DNA of 64,000 nucleotides from Pseudisothecium myosuroides. Its lineage: Eukaryota > Streptophyta > Bryopsida > Hypnales > Lembophyllaceae. Numbering within the stretch: the stretch's first letter is position 1; every line of letters begins with the position of its first letter. The DNA is taken from assembly GCA_951799445.1 (NCBI GenBank), contig OX637290.1:22810987-22874986 (forward strand), read 5' to 3'. The notes below the pieces were generated by a model. That model was not told the DNA's origin. It worked only from the letters and a program-made list of their open reading frames with translations, and ran no database searches. The position numbers were made by a program, and so were the translations under genes. Positions 1 through 12,234 of the stretch are shown piece after piece.

Positions 1-1544
1 CAAGTATTGAATCATCATGGTTCGTACCTCAAGTGGTTTTTCATTGCTGTCTGCAGCCCCAACACAAGTGGGAAACTTTCTTTGTAGTGGCATCTTGCCA
101 TAGCCTAACTCTTCAGACCCACTCATGGTCGTTAGTTGAAGGCGGCAAAAAGATATTTGAACACAATTGAATGTATATCTATTCAAAACTGAGGTCAATT
201 TTGTTAAATTGACACCTTTCATAGAGCCAAAACTATGTCAATCAACCACAAAAATCTCTGAAAACTAAAAGTACTAGAGATTTAGGGTACAAGACACATG
301 CTTTTGAAAAGTGCCAATGTTGTGAATATCGACCAATATAAAGAAATTGACATTAACAGCATCTAAATCAACATTGTCAAAAAACTAATTTTGTCTCTAA
401 AAGTGACCCTTATTACCAACAACTTACCTATTTATACACCTAGAGAGGGTTGGTCACAAGTGACATAAGTAGTATAATTTGGCTAAATGTCCATGAATAA
501 AATCTGATGTTCAAATAGAAATGGGATTGTCAACCATCACTTCTATTATCTATAAAATCCCCCTTTAATATTGCATACGAAGTTCATACAAACTTGCAAA
601 AGTTGGATTCCAATAAATTTGGCTCTTGTAACCTTTCCACAGCTCTACAATGATCTCCCAAGAATCACACCCGTAACAGCTTATGTAACAGCATATGTAA
701 ATAGGCTTAAAGTGACGCAAAGAACATCCCTACCTTCGAAGAAATTACTTGTCAAGGCAATAGACTAGAAATACACCAAACTGTAGAATTCGCAAAGCAA
801 ATTATTACCAAGGGGCTTGAAAGAAGTGCCTGCCTGCCGCCACGAACACTGTTTTAAGAAGCTGGGTTTCCCTGCAAAGCATAGATCTCACAACGAGCAC
901 TGATCAAAATTCGAAATTCAGAAATTCTGGCATTCATGCACAAACTCGAAGTCAGTTCGAAAGCAATGGACCTTCCCAAGGAAAAGCAATCCTACAAAAA
1001 CCGCCATAGCCAGCATCTACTCCATCTAGGGTACTGCAGATGCGCAGTTTTATACTCGAATCTTCAAATTCAGACAATTGGGAGCCCTTGCCTACCTTTC
1101 AAATGCATTCGCAAATGGAGCGGACGCTTCCTCTGCAATGCACCATTCCGCACTGCCAAGGCGAATTCCCCGATCGACACCTGTCCTTGTTGACGGCAGT
1201 CAGCGCCTCCCTGTGTCGTCATTGTGAAATACTACTCCCAATTCCCGTATACCAAATTCCCCAAACCGTAAGAACAACTCAAGTCACAAACAAGATACAA
1301 GCTTCACAACTGGTCTTAACTGAAACGAATTCAAAACCAGAGATCGACCTAATTCTATATTCTAATATTCTTTTCTGAGAGCGTCACTTGCATAATTTGA
1401 ATTTCAGAATTTGGATGTCAGAGGATCAAGTGACATTCAAACTGAAGTAGAAATCCCTAACGAAGCTACTTGGAGTACAAGTCAGTAACCAAGAGTCGAC
1501 CGGGTTAGATCGACGTTGTCGATCAGACAGACAGAACTCACCAA
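1..1544. other. Gene-poor stretch, no feature recognised
   Basis: AT-rich sequence with only short open frames that lack recognisable protein motifs or paired splice sites. I see no RNA gene or repeat boundary here. Confidence 0.5.
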
Positions 1545-1851
1545 ATGGCGAATTTCATTATTAATAATGGCGGTATTCCATGTGCCATCTTCACACCGTG
1601 ACATCTAGGACATGTATACATTGTTAATATCTAGGTGAGTTTTAGATTTCAGAAATTTCAGGAATGACATAGATATTAGACCGTGCAGTCTGAAAAATTT
1701 AGGATTGGTATAGATTTCAAATATCTAAGACTACTGTAGATTTCAAAAATCTAGATTGGTATAGATTCTAGTATAGAAAAAACAGTTTAGTCTGTGCTGT
1801 CTACACTGCTAAAAAAGTGCCAAATACCGCCATTTTAATGAAATTGGCCAT
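1545..1851. mobile_element. MITE, family with ATGGCSAATTTCATTA ends (copy 1)
   Basis: The two ends are inverted repeats of about 40 bp. Both begin ATGGC-AATTTCATTA and continue into a shared GGCGGTATT block followed by a TGCCA motif. The interior repeats 'CTAG..TAGATT' units (1610-1770). A shorter relative lies at 35109-35309. No coding capacity. The superfamily is not assigned because no clear target duplication is visible. Confidence 0.7.
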
Positions 1852-2534
1852 CCAAGTGAAGATTTCTAAAGGAATTTGAAGGTGATCGTTCATCTGACGG
1901 AGTTTAAGCTTAGAGTGCAAGCTGGAGATCGATTTCGACAAATGATGGGAACTTGGTCCCCACGCCGAGTCATCACGGATCGAACTTGAATTTTCGAATT
2001 GTTGCGGAATGTCTGGTGGGTGTGGAGATTCCATCTCTGCGATGCTATTCGACTCCCTAGTCTGAAATTGCTCTCAGCCAGACACCTGGGTTGCTAAAGT
2101 CTGTCCTTGTAAGACTTCCTGGCAAGTCGAAACTTCCGCTAAGTTGCGCTTCATAACTATCTCTGCCATTGCATGCACTCAGGCTCGAGAGGGGTCTGTC
2201 CAGTACTCCGGTCTGCTTAGAGCATCTGCAGTGCACTCTCGGCAAACAATCCCTGTAACTGCACATGGCGGGGTATTCCACTACAGTAGTAGGCCCGCAC
2301 AGTGCTGAATTTTTCTGGGGACAAATTGGTTCAATGCAAAGCCAGTAATCTCAATGTCACATGGATTTTTCCGCATTATAAAAAGAAAGAAAGAAAAGAA
2401 TCTATATTAAAAAAAGACTTTTTATGGAGATAAGGGAAAGTTGATTGGCACTCACAACAATGCAGGAAAAGGATTGACAATAATGATTATTTCTATAATG
2501 AGCCAAGTTCCAAGCCCTTTACATTTTGCAAATT

Positions 2535-2608
2535 TGTTGTTCCTTGGGGGTCGCGTATCAAGGCTATGGAATTGCAATCTGACATAATGGTTGCATTGGA
2601 GAGCAAAT
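2535..2608. repeat. Direct repeat, copy 1, left of the element at 2613
   Basis: This segment closely matches 3428-3502. Shared blocks include GGGGTCG, CTATGGAA and a long ATAATGGTTGCATTGGAG core. The two copies flank the truncated TTAA-family element at 2613-3300, so the locus was duplicated around, or before, that insertion. Confidence 0.6.
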
Positions 2609-2612
2609 TTGA

Positions 2613-3300
2613 CCCCTAAATGACCAAGGCCTTTTTTTATGCCAAAAAACATCCAAAACTACCATAATTTCTATAGCAAAGAGTAAAAACAGTTTAAAAT
2701 TTTTTATTTTGCACATCTAACCATAGGATCTTACACCTAACTAGTATGAGAATATGTGAATTTCTTTTTACAAATTTTGATTGCATAGATTGCAAGATAT
2801 CTACGTTTAAAGTGCAAAAAAACAAGTTTTTCAGCACATTGCTAGACTAAATTATTTGACTTTGAACCTTCTTAACTTTAATTTTTTGCACTACAAAGTT
2901 ATGAGCTTTAAATCTTTATGGTCGTGAATTGAATTGAGAGTCTAGGAAAAAAAACTTTAAAAAAACTTGATTTTTCTTCTTTAAAAAATTGTTAAATAGA
3001 CGGTAGGTACAAGATAGAAGGAAAATCTAAGTCATTAATATATCTAAAATGGAATTAAAATGCACTAATCCCAAGTAAGATTGTTGTAGCAAGCAAATTA
3101 AACCATGTGGAATTTTATTTTTTCAAAAATTATAAAAATTGCATTCAGAAATGAATCCTACAAGTTATTTTTTCAAGAAGATGCTTTAATATCCCGAAAA
3201 ACAAGATTGTCTATAGCTTTCTTATAACAAATCCAAATGGAATGAATCAAAGCTTTCCATGTAGACAAAAATATAATCTTTGAGAGTAAAATTTTTGTTT
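2613..3300 (-). mobile_element. Truncated copy of the CCCCTAAAGG/TTAA transposon family
   Basis: It starts CCCCTAAATGACCAAGGCC and is followed by the same interior seen in the full copies at 37121, 40236, 45041 and 47085: the GCCAAAAAACA block, the CAAGTTTTTCAGCACATTGC block and the CAAATGGAATGAATCAAAGC block. It runs in reverse orientation relative to the 37121 copy. The far end is not recognisable, so it is truncated. No coding capacity. The right boundary is approximate. Confidence 0.65.
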
Positions 3301-3427
3301 TGTATTGCTCCCATGATTTAAGGATTTCACATAACTATTTAGTGATCGATTTTATCTTTCTTTTTTGAATAGTGTTATAATTACATGCACAGTGTGAACC
3401 TAGAAAACTCTTGGCAACCTCTAGACT

Positions 3428-3502
3428 TTGCTGGACCCAGGGGTCGTATACCGAGCCTATGGAAGTGCCGGGACTCATAATGGTTGCATTGGAGCGCAAT
3501 TT
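3428..3502. repeat. Direct repeat, copy 2
   Basis: Partner of 2535-2608, with about three quarters of the bases shared by eye. It lies just beyond the truncated TTAA-family element. Confidence 0.6.
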
Positions 3503-3607
3503 TTTTACAAACGACTTTTTGCTCGGTAAAGTGCAGATACATGCACTATTTCCATGCCCATTGCAGATGCTCTTAGGCTCTGTTGAGTGTGCAGTGGTAT
3601 CCTTTGG

Positions 3608-3884
3608 GCACGACGTTAAACCCGTCTCACGAAGTGGGCCCTGCAGGGTAAAAACGCAAAAATTTTACCCCCAGAGAAAACGCAGGAATTTTTTATTTTT
3701 CACACATGAATTTTTGTGCAAATTCTGAATTCATATTTGCAATCAAAGGCCCCAAATTAGCTAGGATAGGTCTAGAACATACCCTAGGGACGGCACAAAA
3801 TAGGGGCAAGGATTTTACTTTTACCCCAATTTCTGCGTTTTTACCCTGCTGGTCCCACTTCGTAGGACGGATTTAACGTCCTGC
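3608..3884. mobile_element. Mutator-like MITE, shared-core family (copy 1)
   Basis: Terminal inverted repeats of about 45 bp begin GCASGACGTTAAA and run through a CGAAGTGGG block into CAGGGTAAAAACGCA. The element is flanked by a near-perfect 9-bp duplication (ATCCTTTGG at 3599-3607, ATCCTTTTG at 3885-3893), which fits Mutator-like elements. The core (TTGCAATCAAAGGCCCCAAA and a CGGCACAAAATAGGGGC block) is shared with 28183-28411 and 43199-43456, although the terminal repeats of the three differ. No coding capacity. Confidence 0.75.
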
Positions 3885-4748
3885 ATCCTTTTGGCAATGA
3901 AAGGTTTGTTTTCATTTTCTAAAAAAAATAAAAATTTAAACATTACACAAGGAGAGTGAGGTACAACCTCTCCTGCTTTCCTGGAACGTTGGCAAGGCAC
4001 CCTGGGGATCTCTGGAAGTTGGGGGCAATTCTGTGCGACACCTACCCAAACAAGCTCCTGTAAGCTTATTATGCTGATCAGTCATTTTAATGCGAAGCAG
4101 CGAGTTTCTCAATTCTTCAAGTTATAAAAGAACTTAGGCCCGGGTTACGTCAAGTCGAGAGGTTGGAGGGGGTCAAATTTTGGAAGATTTTGATTGGTTG
4201 AAATCAAGAAATATTTTTAAAATGGTTGTATACAATGAAATGAGAGATCACAGGTCTCCAAGAAGCCCCTAATGACGTGGAATGCACTTTTTTCCTTGTG
4301 TGGTATTGAAAGTCTTCAAATGTTGAGCACTCTAGAATTATAGTCAAATCCACCTCAATGAAGTAGGTCTTATTGAAGTTTTGGGGTCTTCACTAAAAAC
4401 GAATTATAATGTTTTATAATATTTAATATTTTTAAATATTTTTTTGTCATTTCATGCCCTCTTGGTGGTTTACACCGATTCAAATGTCATGACATCCAAA
4501 GGAGGACTTTTGAATGGCAAACGAAGGGGGCTTGAAGAGGGACATTTTTCAATTTCTTAGCCCTCTTGTTTTTGGTGTAAAGTGAGTCTTTCAAGGCATA
4601 TTGTACCTCAATAGATTTCATGGTATTATTCTTAACCTCTTGAAAGGATGATGTTTTGTAGACCAATAGGTGCATTATTTCATTTGTATAGTAATCTTGA
4701 AAGTTGTCCATCATCCACTTTTGGGTCTCAATGTCCTTTGAAGATTAA

Positions 4749-5705
4749 CCCCTAAAGGCCTAAGGCCTTTTTGGATTTAAAAACTTCATTGCTTTTGAAA
4801 TGTTATAGGTCTAAATGTTACAAAGGTATAGAAATTTCAACCTTGCAATCTTGTGGTACACATGTTGTAGACGATGTGAATCGAATTTGGAATCATTTGG
4901 CTACATAGATTGCAAAATTATAATGTTTCAGCGTTGAAAAGGAATGCTAAACTTTTCCTAGCAATACATATGGAGGTGAAATTTGATTTCTAAACCTACT
5001 CAAATGAAAAAAACTTCAAAATAAGGATACAAATACATTGGAGAAAACAAATATCATTCAATTGACTCATTGTATTTGCAAAATGGCTTTCAAATGTCAA
5101 AAAATAGCAAGAAAAGTTGCAAAAAACACATCTAAGGTTGAACCTCCTTCAAATAAAATGCTTCGCAATCAATCATAACTTCTTGGACTGATATGAAATT
5201 TTAACTATACAAACTAAACCAGTATACACAACTTTTACAAAAAAAAATTAAAAAAATGGACACTCTATGAAGAAGAAACAAGCTGCCAAAGTTTAGTTTA
5301 ATCTAAAATTGTCCGGATTTTGAACTTTGAATTGCTCTCAAACATTCAAAAGAACTTGGATTGACATGAAAATTTTACCACAATAACTAGACTTTTAGGG
5401 GAACATAATTCAACAAATTTTATTGAAAACAAACATTTGATGAATGAAATACAAGCTTCCAAAATTATAGCCATCAAAATGCAGTTTGGTGAACTCAAAT
5501 TGAACCCGTGAACTTCAAATGACTTCCAAAAAATCAATACATTTTGGATTGATTTAAAAATTTTACTACACAAACTAGAAGAGAGAACACACATTTTCCA
5601 ATAAGTTTTATTGAATTTAAACATCAAATGCAAAAGTGTCAACACTTCAAATTGGAGTTCCAAAACTATGTGAGGACATTTTTGGTCCCTCTGGGTGCTT
5701 AGGGG
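4749..5705. mobile_element. CCCCTAAAGG/TTAA-family element (diverged copy)
   Basis: It begins CCCCTAAAGG and ends CTTAGGGG. TTAA flanks both sides (4745-4748 and 5706-5709). Length is 957 bp, close to the other full copies. The interior is AT-rich, differs from the other copies and has no transposase frame. Assignment rests on the ends, the TTAA flanks and the size. Confidence 0.6.
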
Positions 5706-5709
5706 TTAA

Positions 5710-6737
5710 AAAGGTGATGTCAATGAAGTATCTACTAGCTATAGGAAGTTGTACCATTTTGGACCACTCTTAGCTTTTTTGTTTGTTTGTAATACCAAGG
5801 CGGTCAATTTTGTGCATGATTGTTATCTACAAGTGATTCTATAATTGTTTCTACAAGTGTCTTGAATTTTTGGATTGTTGAAAGTTTTTGAAGGAACTTT
5901 TCATTGTTCTATGATAAAAGGTAAAAAAATGATCAACACTAAAAGAGTGTAAAAAGTAGCAACAATCTACTAAATTGATGAAGTGCTACAACAATAGAAG
6001 ATTCATTGAGAATGCTACCAAAAAAATATCCTCTTAATACTTTTTTGTAAATTAAACCGCCTAAATAAAATTTGGAATTTATGTTTTTCTTTTCTTTTAT
6101 GCATGCAATCCTATGAGTAGGATGCACTTTTCAACTACTTTTGGGTTGGTGACCAAAACATGTTACAGTAACAGACGTGTAATTGTATAAGGCATGCCAT
6201 TATATTGTGGCCCAAATTTGATTCTTTGGAAGTATAAAAGAAATTTATATATAGAAAAATAGTATACAATCTTGTTTTTCTAACAAATTATGAATTTGCT
6301 ACTCCAATGGAGTTAAATTTTTGAATTGATATTTTGTAAAACCATTAACTCACCTCCTAAACCCATAAGTCACTTAATTACTACAAATTATCAAAAAAAT
6401 ACATCAATAATGAACATCTTACTAACATGCTAAAAGTGTAGGAATCTGATTAAAGATTCTACACCAAGACATTCTTTGAATGCAAAAATGTCCTTTTAAT
6501 AATGAAATGAACATGATAAAAAATAAAGTAATCTAATAGAAAGCATAGTCAAACAATATGATAATGTATTATATACTTAAGGCCAAATTGGTAGTTTCAT
6601 TTATTATTCTAATTTCAAAATTTAGCATTTGAATTCATTATAATGTTAAAAGAAATATACAAAGTGCCAAATGCCCAAGGTCCCCCAAAATCATTCTTTT
6701 GCCATTAGGGAGTTGAATATTACTTGCACTTATGATA
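5710..6737. other. AT-rich spacer, nothing recognised
   Basis: No gene, RNA or repeat boundary could be supported here. Confidence 0.45.
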
Positions 6738-7268
6738 CTACCTTCGTCCCAAAATGATCTTCATGTTAAACAAAATGTTCCGGATTAAGGCTAAAAATAA
6801 CATTTGAAAAAACAATTTTGCACTGTAAGTAGAGTTTGGTGCACTCTTAGCATTCTAGAAACTTTGAGTTTCAAAGCCCTTTTTAAAGTAAAGTTTTGGA
6901 ATATTGAAAAGTAGTATTTTTGGGGCATTTTCAAAGAGCACCAACGGGCAATTAATTGTTGAGTGTGAGGTCTTCATTTTGTGGTCATTTAGTATATGCC
7001 TAAGACCATGTGTGACCCTTTGTTCTACCTCCCAGAGCTTCATCTCCTTCAGTTAGGCAATATTCAAAGAGATGCAAAAAATAAGAACGAATAGTGTTAC
7101 TTGACCCCTTTAGTCATTTCATTTGTCTTTTGAATGATGATAGCATGGATGGAGGGGGAACTACTACTTGGAGTTGTTTTGTTGGTTCCAAATAGAAATC
7201 AAAAGCCAAATCTGACCAATTTGCAATGTCACAAATGCAACAAGAAGATCATTTTGGGACGGAGGGAG
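6738..7268. mobile_element. Stowaway-like MITE
   Basis: The ends are an inverted repeat of about 25 bp. The left end reads CTACCTTCGTCCCAAAATG and the right end is the complement of CTCCCTCCGTCCCAAAATG, both followed by ATCTTC. The CTCCCTCCGTCCCA end is the known Stowaway (Tc1/mariner-type) terminus of plants. TA lies at the left flank; the right flank reads TG, presumably a mutated TA. No coding capacity. Confidence 0.8.
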
Positions 7269-8762
7269 TGCTATATAGTGACTTTGAAAAATTATTGGCA
7301 CATAAGTCAATAAGATGATTAATCAATGAAGTTGAATCTTTAATAGTATGGTTGAATCCAATTTTCTAAATGTCACAATCAAATATTGTATTGGTGGTAA
7401 ATGAGTGCCAAAATGAATTTGGTCCGCCTGTGGCTCGTGTAATAAGGCCAATCTATACATTGCGTTGAATTGATTGTTTTAAATGTGCCTTGGCATCTTG
7501 CCTAAAGATCTCTCAATATTAAATATCTCTTTAGGTTGCAAACTCCATCCCGAGTACCGGCTTTATGACCTTTGAAAAAACCATTTTCCACCTACCTCCA
7601 AAAATCATGGCCTTAGTAATTTGTTTTTAAGACCTTAGTCTATATTGAATGGCAAGGATGAAGGAAAAAAACCCCTATGTACAAGGCAAGGGCTGCAAAA
7701 CGTCTGAATAGAAAAGTAGTGTTTTCTATAGTTCACGTGATTGTTTGTATCTAGATGAGGTGTGAGGTTGCAAGGTGATGGACACGATGTTTCTTTGTAC
7801 ATGGTCCTATTTTTGACTCAAGTATGCGCCTTTCAAAAGTCACGAATGTATTCATCTTCATTTTTCTAAAGTAGCTGCAAATATATCCATTTGGTTCTTT
7901 ATGTCAAATTCCCGCAAAATCCAACTTATATAATTGCCTCCAGAGATAAATTCCATAAATCAGGATCATTGACGAGCCATTTTGCGGTGAGTGTGGGCTT
8001 GAAAAGTCACCCTATTTGAACAAGATTGTAGGCTTGATTTAGAAGTGGACAGGGGATGCTCTTTGTAGAGTCACCTGTCTTCATCATCGGATCTTTGCAT
8101 GGGACACATGATGAATAGACTCTTAAATCGCACCAATTCATAAAAATGGATTGGAAAAATTTCTTTTCTTTGTGGATACATATTTTATATAGTTGTCACG
8201 TCATTTGATGACGGGTGGCTAGAAGGCTCTATGGGGCTTTGCAAAGGTTGATTGTAGACATGGCGTAGCCGAAATAGCCATATATTGGCCATTGGGGGGC
8301 TAAACTAGTGTTTTTAGATTGTTTGAGATATGAACGGAGCTGTTTTGGGGCACCTTTGAGGTGGTTGTAACCCTAGGCCGCCCCTTTGCTTATTCATTCT
8401 CTTCAAGTCTTGTGTGTGAAGGTTTCATGGAGTGTTAGGAGATGGTATACCTTGAAGGTTGTTTGTAGATGATGGCGGTGTTGCCAATTTACTAAATCTA
8501 AGGTTTCTCCTTGTGTACTTCAATTCTTGTGCAAGACTAGTCCTATCAAGATAAAGTAGAAGCATTTGAGAGTATTTGAGTAGCTTATTATTGGATGGTT
8601 GTTCATTCATGCCTTGTTGTTGTGTGGATTTGCTTTTAAGCATGTGTGCATGTTCTAGTGCTTGTAGTTTACGACATCTCTTGTAAACGATGTAGAGTGA
8701 CACGACATAGTTTTAGTAATAATAAAAATGGCAAAGAAAAATAATGTATTGTGGGAACAAGC
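7269..8762. other. Gene-poor spacer
   Basis: No supported feature. Short open frames at 8425-8703 show no recognisable domain. Confidence 0.45.
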
Positions 8763-8996
8763 GCTACTCTAAATAGTGAAATTAGGTTGCCTTAACAATT
8801 AGGTTGCCTTACTTCATGAAAATTACTTTACAAGCCATCAAAGTCAACAAATATTTCTATAGACATTTTCGTTTGTACACATGGAGGTTCATGAGTTCAA
8901 TCACAACAATACTTAATCCCAAAATAGTGAATTCTTGTAAAAAAACAATAAATATTTTATTTGGTGTAGGGCAAACTAATTTCACTATTTAGTGTA
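8763..8996. mobile_element. MITE with TACTCTAAATAGTGAAATTAGG-type ends (copy 1)
   Basis: Inverted ends share a CTAAATAGTGAAATTAG block. Just inside the left end the motif AATTAGGTTGCCTTA is directly repeated. The element at 39292-39548 has the same ends and the same internal direct repeat. The superfamily is not assigned because the target duplication is unclear. Confidence 0.65.
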
Positions 8997-9029
8997 ATTT
9001 ATGTCGCTGAAGCCAATGTTGTAATTTAA

Positions 9030-9251
9030 CCCTTGAACGCTGAAGCGGATGTTTTGTGTCTGGTAGATGATAGGGAATTAAACTGTATAGGACAAAACTG
9101 CAACTATTCATCCTCGAAATTTGTTGTGGAAAGGAAAGATCTTCTACATTAGTTTGACTTGCAATGAGTACTTTTACAATTTTGGAGGCTAATGATTCAC
9201 ACGGTAATAGAAAAGGATGATTTAGAGGGTCACCCCTTTGGTGTTTAAGGG
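9030..9251. mobile_element. Short TTAA-flanked element with CCCTTGAACGC ends
   Basis: TTAA flanks both sides (9026-9029 and 9252-9255). The ends are CCCTTGAACGC and the complement of CCCTTAAACACC, about 8 of 11 matching. At 222 bp it is shorter than the 0.9-kb family but has the same end logic: CCC next to TTAA. Confidence 0.5.
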
Positions 9252-9706
9252 TTAAGGTAACTACTACACCTAAAATCGCACAATTAAGCTTTGTGGCATG
9301 ATCAATATGCTTTAGCAAATGAAGAACAATTTTTGTATTTAGGTGAAGGACTATAAATCAAAATGCAAGTGGTTCCATAATTTTTGGATGTATTGTGAAT
9401 TAGTTACAGATTTTCAAAAGTACAAGGAATAGGGTGTTAAAAGTGTCATCTAGGTGATGCCAAAATCAATTTGATGTATATGAAGAAATGTCAAAAAGAA
9501 GAAGTTACATGAACGAAAAGTGTATTTAAAATGGACCACTTTGTGAGGTTGCCACCTCCACAATTCTATTAATAGAGTTGTACACTACTTGAAATGGGCT
9601 CTTACACTTGTCCTTTATTGCGCTCCATTTTGGGTTTCCTCCCCATTCATTTTCCCTTCAAGAATAGGGGTCGATTTTGAAGAGCAATCCATTTCAAGTG
9701 TAGTTA

Positions 9707-10143
9707 GAGCATGGCCACGGTTCACCGTGGGACACCCAAATTCCCACGGTGAACCTCTCAATCTGGGCTCCAAATTGGATGGTGCGCCCGGCGACTCACG
9801 ACCCCACACCGTGGGCCGGCGAAATTGGCTCCCAAGACTATGCCTCGACCTCTGCTGCAGTTACTATTGTGTCGTTATTTAATTAAATTTTTTTTTGAAT
9901 ATCAAGGACCAAGGGTGTTATTGGCTGGAGTTCAGCCACAATGAATGCAAAGTGATCAGTTGTCAGTCAATGCCGGGCTCTTTTGATATTCCCTGTCCAC
10001 GCTCTGCTATGGTATCCTTGCGAAAATTGGCCACGCCCGGTGGCAAAAGTCTCTTTCCCAGCGCCACGGTGGGGAACATTTTGGAGACCAGGCCTGGAGT
10101 TCGCAGTCCGGTGAGGCTTCACTGAGTGGGGGTGGGCATGCTC
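9707..10143. mobile_element. Harbinger/Tourist-like MITE (TTA target duplication)
   Basis: Ends GAGCATGGCCAC and the complement of GAGCATGCCCAC match at 11 of 12 positions. They are flanked by TTA on both sides (9704-9706 and 10144-10146), the 3-bp duplication typical of PIF/Harbinger elements. The 437-bp interior is GC-richer than its surroundings and non-coding. It lies about 2.1 kb upstream of the CHIP start. Confidence 0.65.
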
Positions 10144-12234
10144 TTACCTTAAACTGCCTTGCTTGAACAAGTACTTCTCAAAAACTTTGATTTCTCTTCC
10201 TGCGTGTCCCCACTGCTGCCCAGCATGGAATCCTGTGGAAACTGGGGGCTAGTCGGTAGCTTCTGGGACCTTCTGGGACGTTCCTTCCAACACGGTCTCT
10301 CCCCCTCAAGAACATGTCACGAACCTCGCGACTGACGCGGGGCGGGCGGAGCTTCAACCGCAGCACCCCGAGCTCGTCTCGTCACTGCTCTGCTCTGTCC
10401 CCACTCGCCGATCCAACCACCGACCGAGTAAACAGCTGCCATTTCCTATGCTGTTGTGGCGCCACCAATTTTCCACGCCTGCCGATTCGTGTCATCCCGA
10501 TGCGTTTTCAGTTTGGAATGTTCTAGAGGACAGAGAGAGAAAGAGAGAGAGAGAGAAAAAAAATTGAATTGGCTCCCTCGTTTCTTGCGCGCTTCGCTGC
10601 CTTGGTTGTGGAGTTTGCAGCGTCGCCGTCCGTTCGTTGTAGGTGCGTAATCGATCGATCTTTGCCCTGGATCGGATTTGGTGGAGGTAATCTTTGGTAA
10701 GTAAGTCGGTGCAGGGAGGAGTGATTTGGTGGTGCATTAGGGTTGTGGCATGAGGAGTTTCTTGTCCTGCTTAGTGAGGAGGTTTGGAGTTGCGAGGTGG
10801 TGATTCTTGTGACGGTTTTGCACGATTTGGCTTGTGGAAAATTATTAGTCGGTGCGATGAACAGTTTTTGTGTCCTAATCTTGCTGTTTTTGTTTTGTAA
10901 AATTTGCACAGCTGGTTATGGTGATTTAATCTGCTTGTGTCGATGAATTGAGCTAGGCCGTGACTAATTTATGGTCGAGAATTCTTAGCGTTGTTTGCAC
11001 CGTTAGGCTTTGTGTTCATCGAATGATTCGTGCATTCTGTGAGAGGAATAAAAATGTTCATGCTCTTCTGACGTCGTTGTTTTGTGAAGTTTTTGAAGCT
11101 GGTTACGGTGTGGTTAAATTATGGTTTAGAGTTATTAGCGCCGTTGCCTACTCTGTGGTTGTGGTGTACGGACCATGAGGACATAGTCTGTGATTTTCCT
11201 GGGAAGTCGTAGAGTAATGTAATTTTCTTCATGTCTGTTTCATGCTACGAAATGCAACTCTCACTCTGAAAATCCTTGGTGAAGGATAATTGGAGGGAGG
11301 AGGTCTCGATATGCGTTTAGGTATTTACTGCACTCTTCAGACGAGTTCCTGCTTCTTTATACCTAGGTCTACTGTTTGAATGCAGACGATTCAGATCTTT
11401 TATAAGAAATTACTAAAAAATGTGCGCAAGTTGGGAAGTTCTTGTCAATCTTGTGGATGTAGTGAACTTCAGTGGCTTAGAATGACCTTCAATCCTATCT
11501 GTCAGTGCTCGCAGACATGTAGCTTCTGAAGTGGCAATGACAACTTTAGACCTGATAGAAGATTTAGATATTGGAAAAATGAGGTTGGCAAGAATTTGAA
11601 GGATTCATGTACTTCTTATTCTTCATCTCCAGCTAACTTCCTCAATCTGGTACATGCAAGTGTTGAATCTCCTTTTGGCACGAGGGGCTTTAACTCGTGA
11701 ACTTTTTGCGTTTGTGCACCTTTAGACCTTCGATACAATGAGCGCTATCCGAGACTGACCACAGCTCCATTGCCATTGCCATCGCCATCCTCCCGACATG
11801 AAGGGCGTTCGTCTGTGACGTCCACTTGTACAATTCATTTGTTGACTGTTGTGCTGTCGGATGAGATGTTCTGATCTTTTGGAAGATTGCATGGTTTGGG
11901 CGTGTAGAGGGGTTGGTGAACTCTTATCTGTTTCTAATGTGGATTAGAGAGCGCAGTTTGTATCACGGTAACTAATCGAACCGTAATTTTGTTTGCCTCG
12001 TGCAGTGGCCGCAGAGATTATTCGGCAAAATTTCTCAGTCTTGAGGCTGTGGAGAGAACCGGGAAAATTGGACATAGGTTTTATTCATACGGTTGGTGTC
12101 GTTATTAAAATCCAGGTGCTAAACAAACAAGTTTCGAGGCCTTTTAGTGTTTGGAGATTTAAGAAACTCTTGAATCAATTTGAGATAATCTCTGTAATAT
12201 TTATCTTTTCAAGAGGTCACGGTTACCAGAGGTG
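10144..12234 (+). promoter_or_regulatory. Upstream region and probable 5' UTR of the CHIP gene
   Basis: A GC-richer segment at 10.2-10.7 kb precedes the gene and includes a GA-repeat (10530-10556), common in plant 5' leaders. A pyrimidine-rich acceptor ending GTGCAG at 12005 suggests a leader intron spanning much of 10.7-12.0 kb. No TATA box or transcription start was assigned with confidence. The leader intron is an inference from splice-like signals only. Confidence 0.35.
10530..10556. repeat. GA microsatellite
   Basis: Run of GA/GAAA units in the presumed 5' leader of the CHIP gene. Confidence 0.85.

Noticed and set aside
10523..10909. Minus-strand open frames opposite the CHIP leader
   Set aside because: Low-complexity Ser and Leu from GA/CT repeats. 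No recognisable protein.
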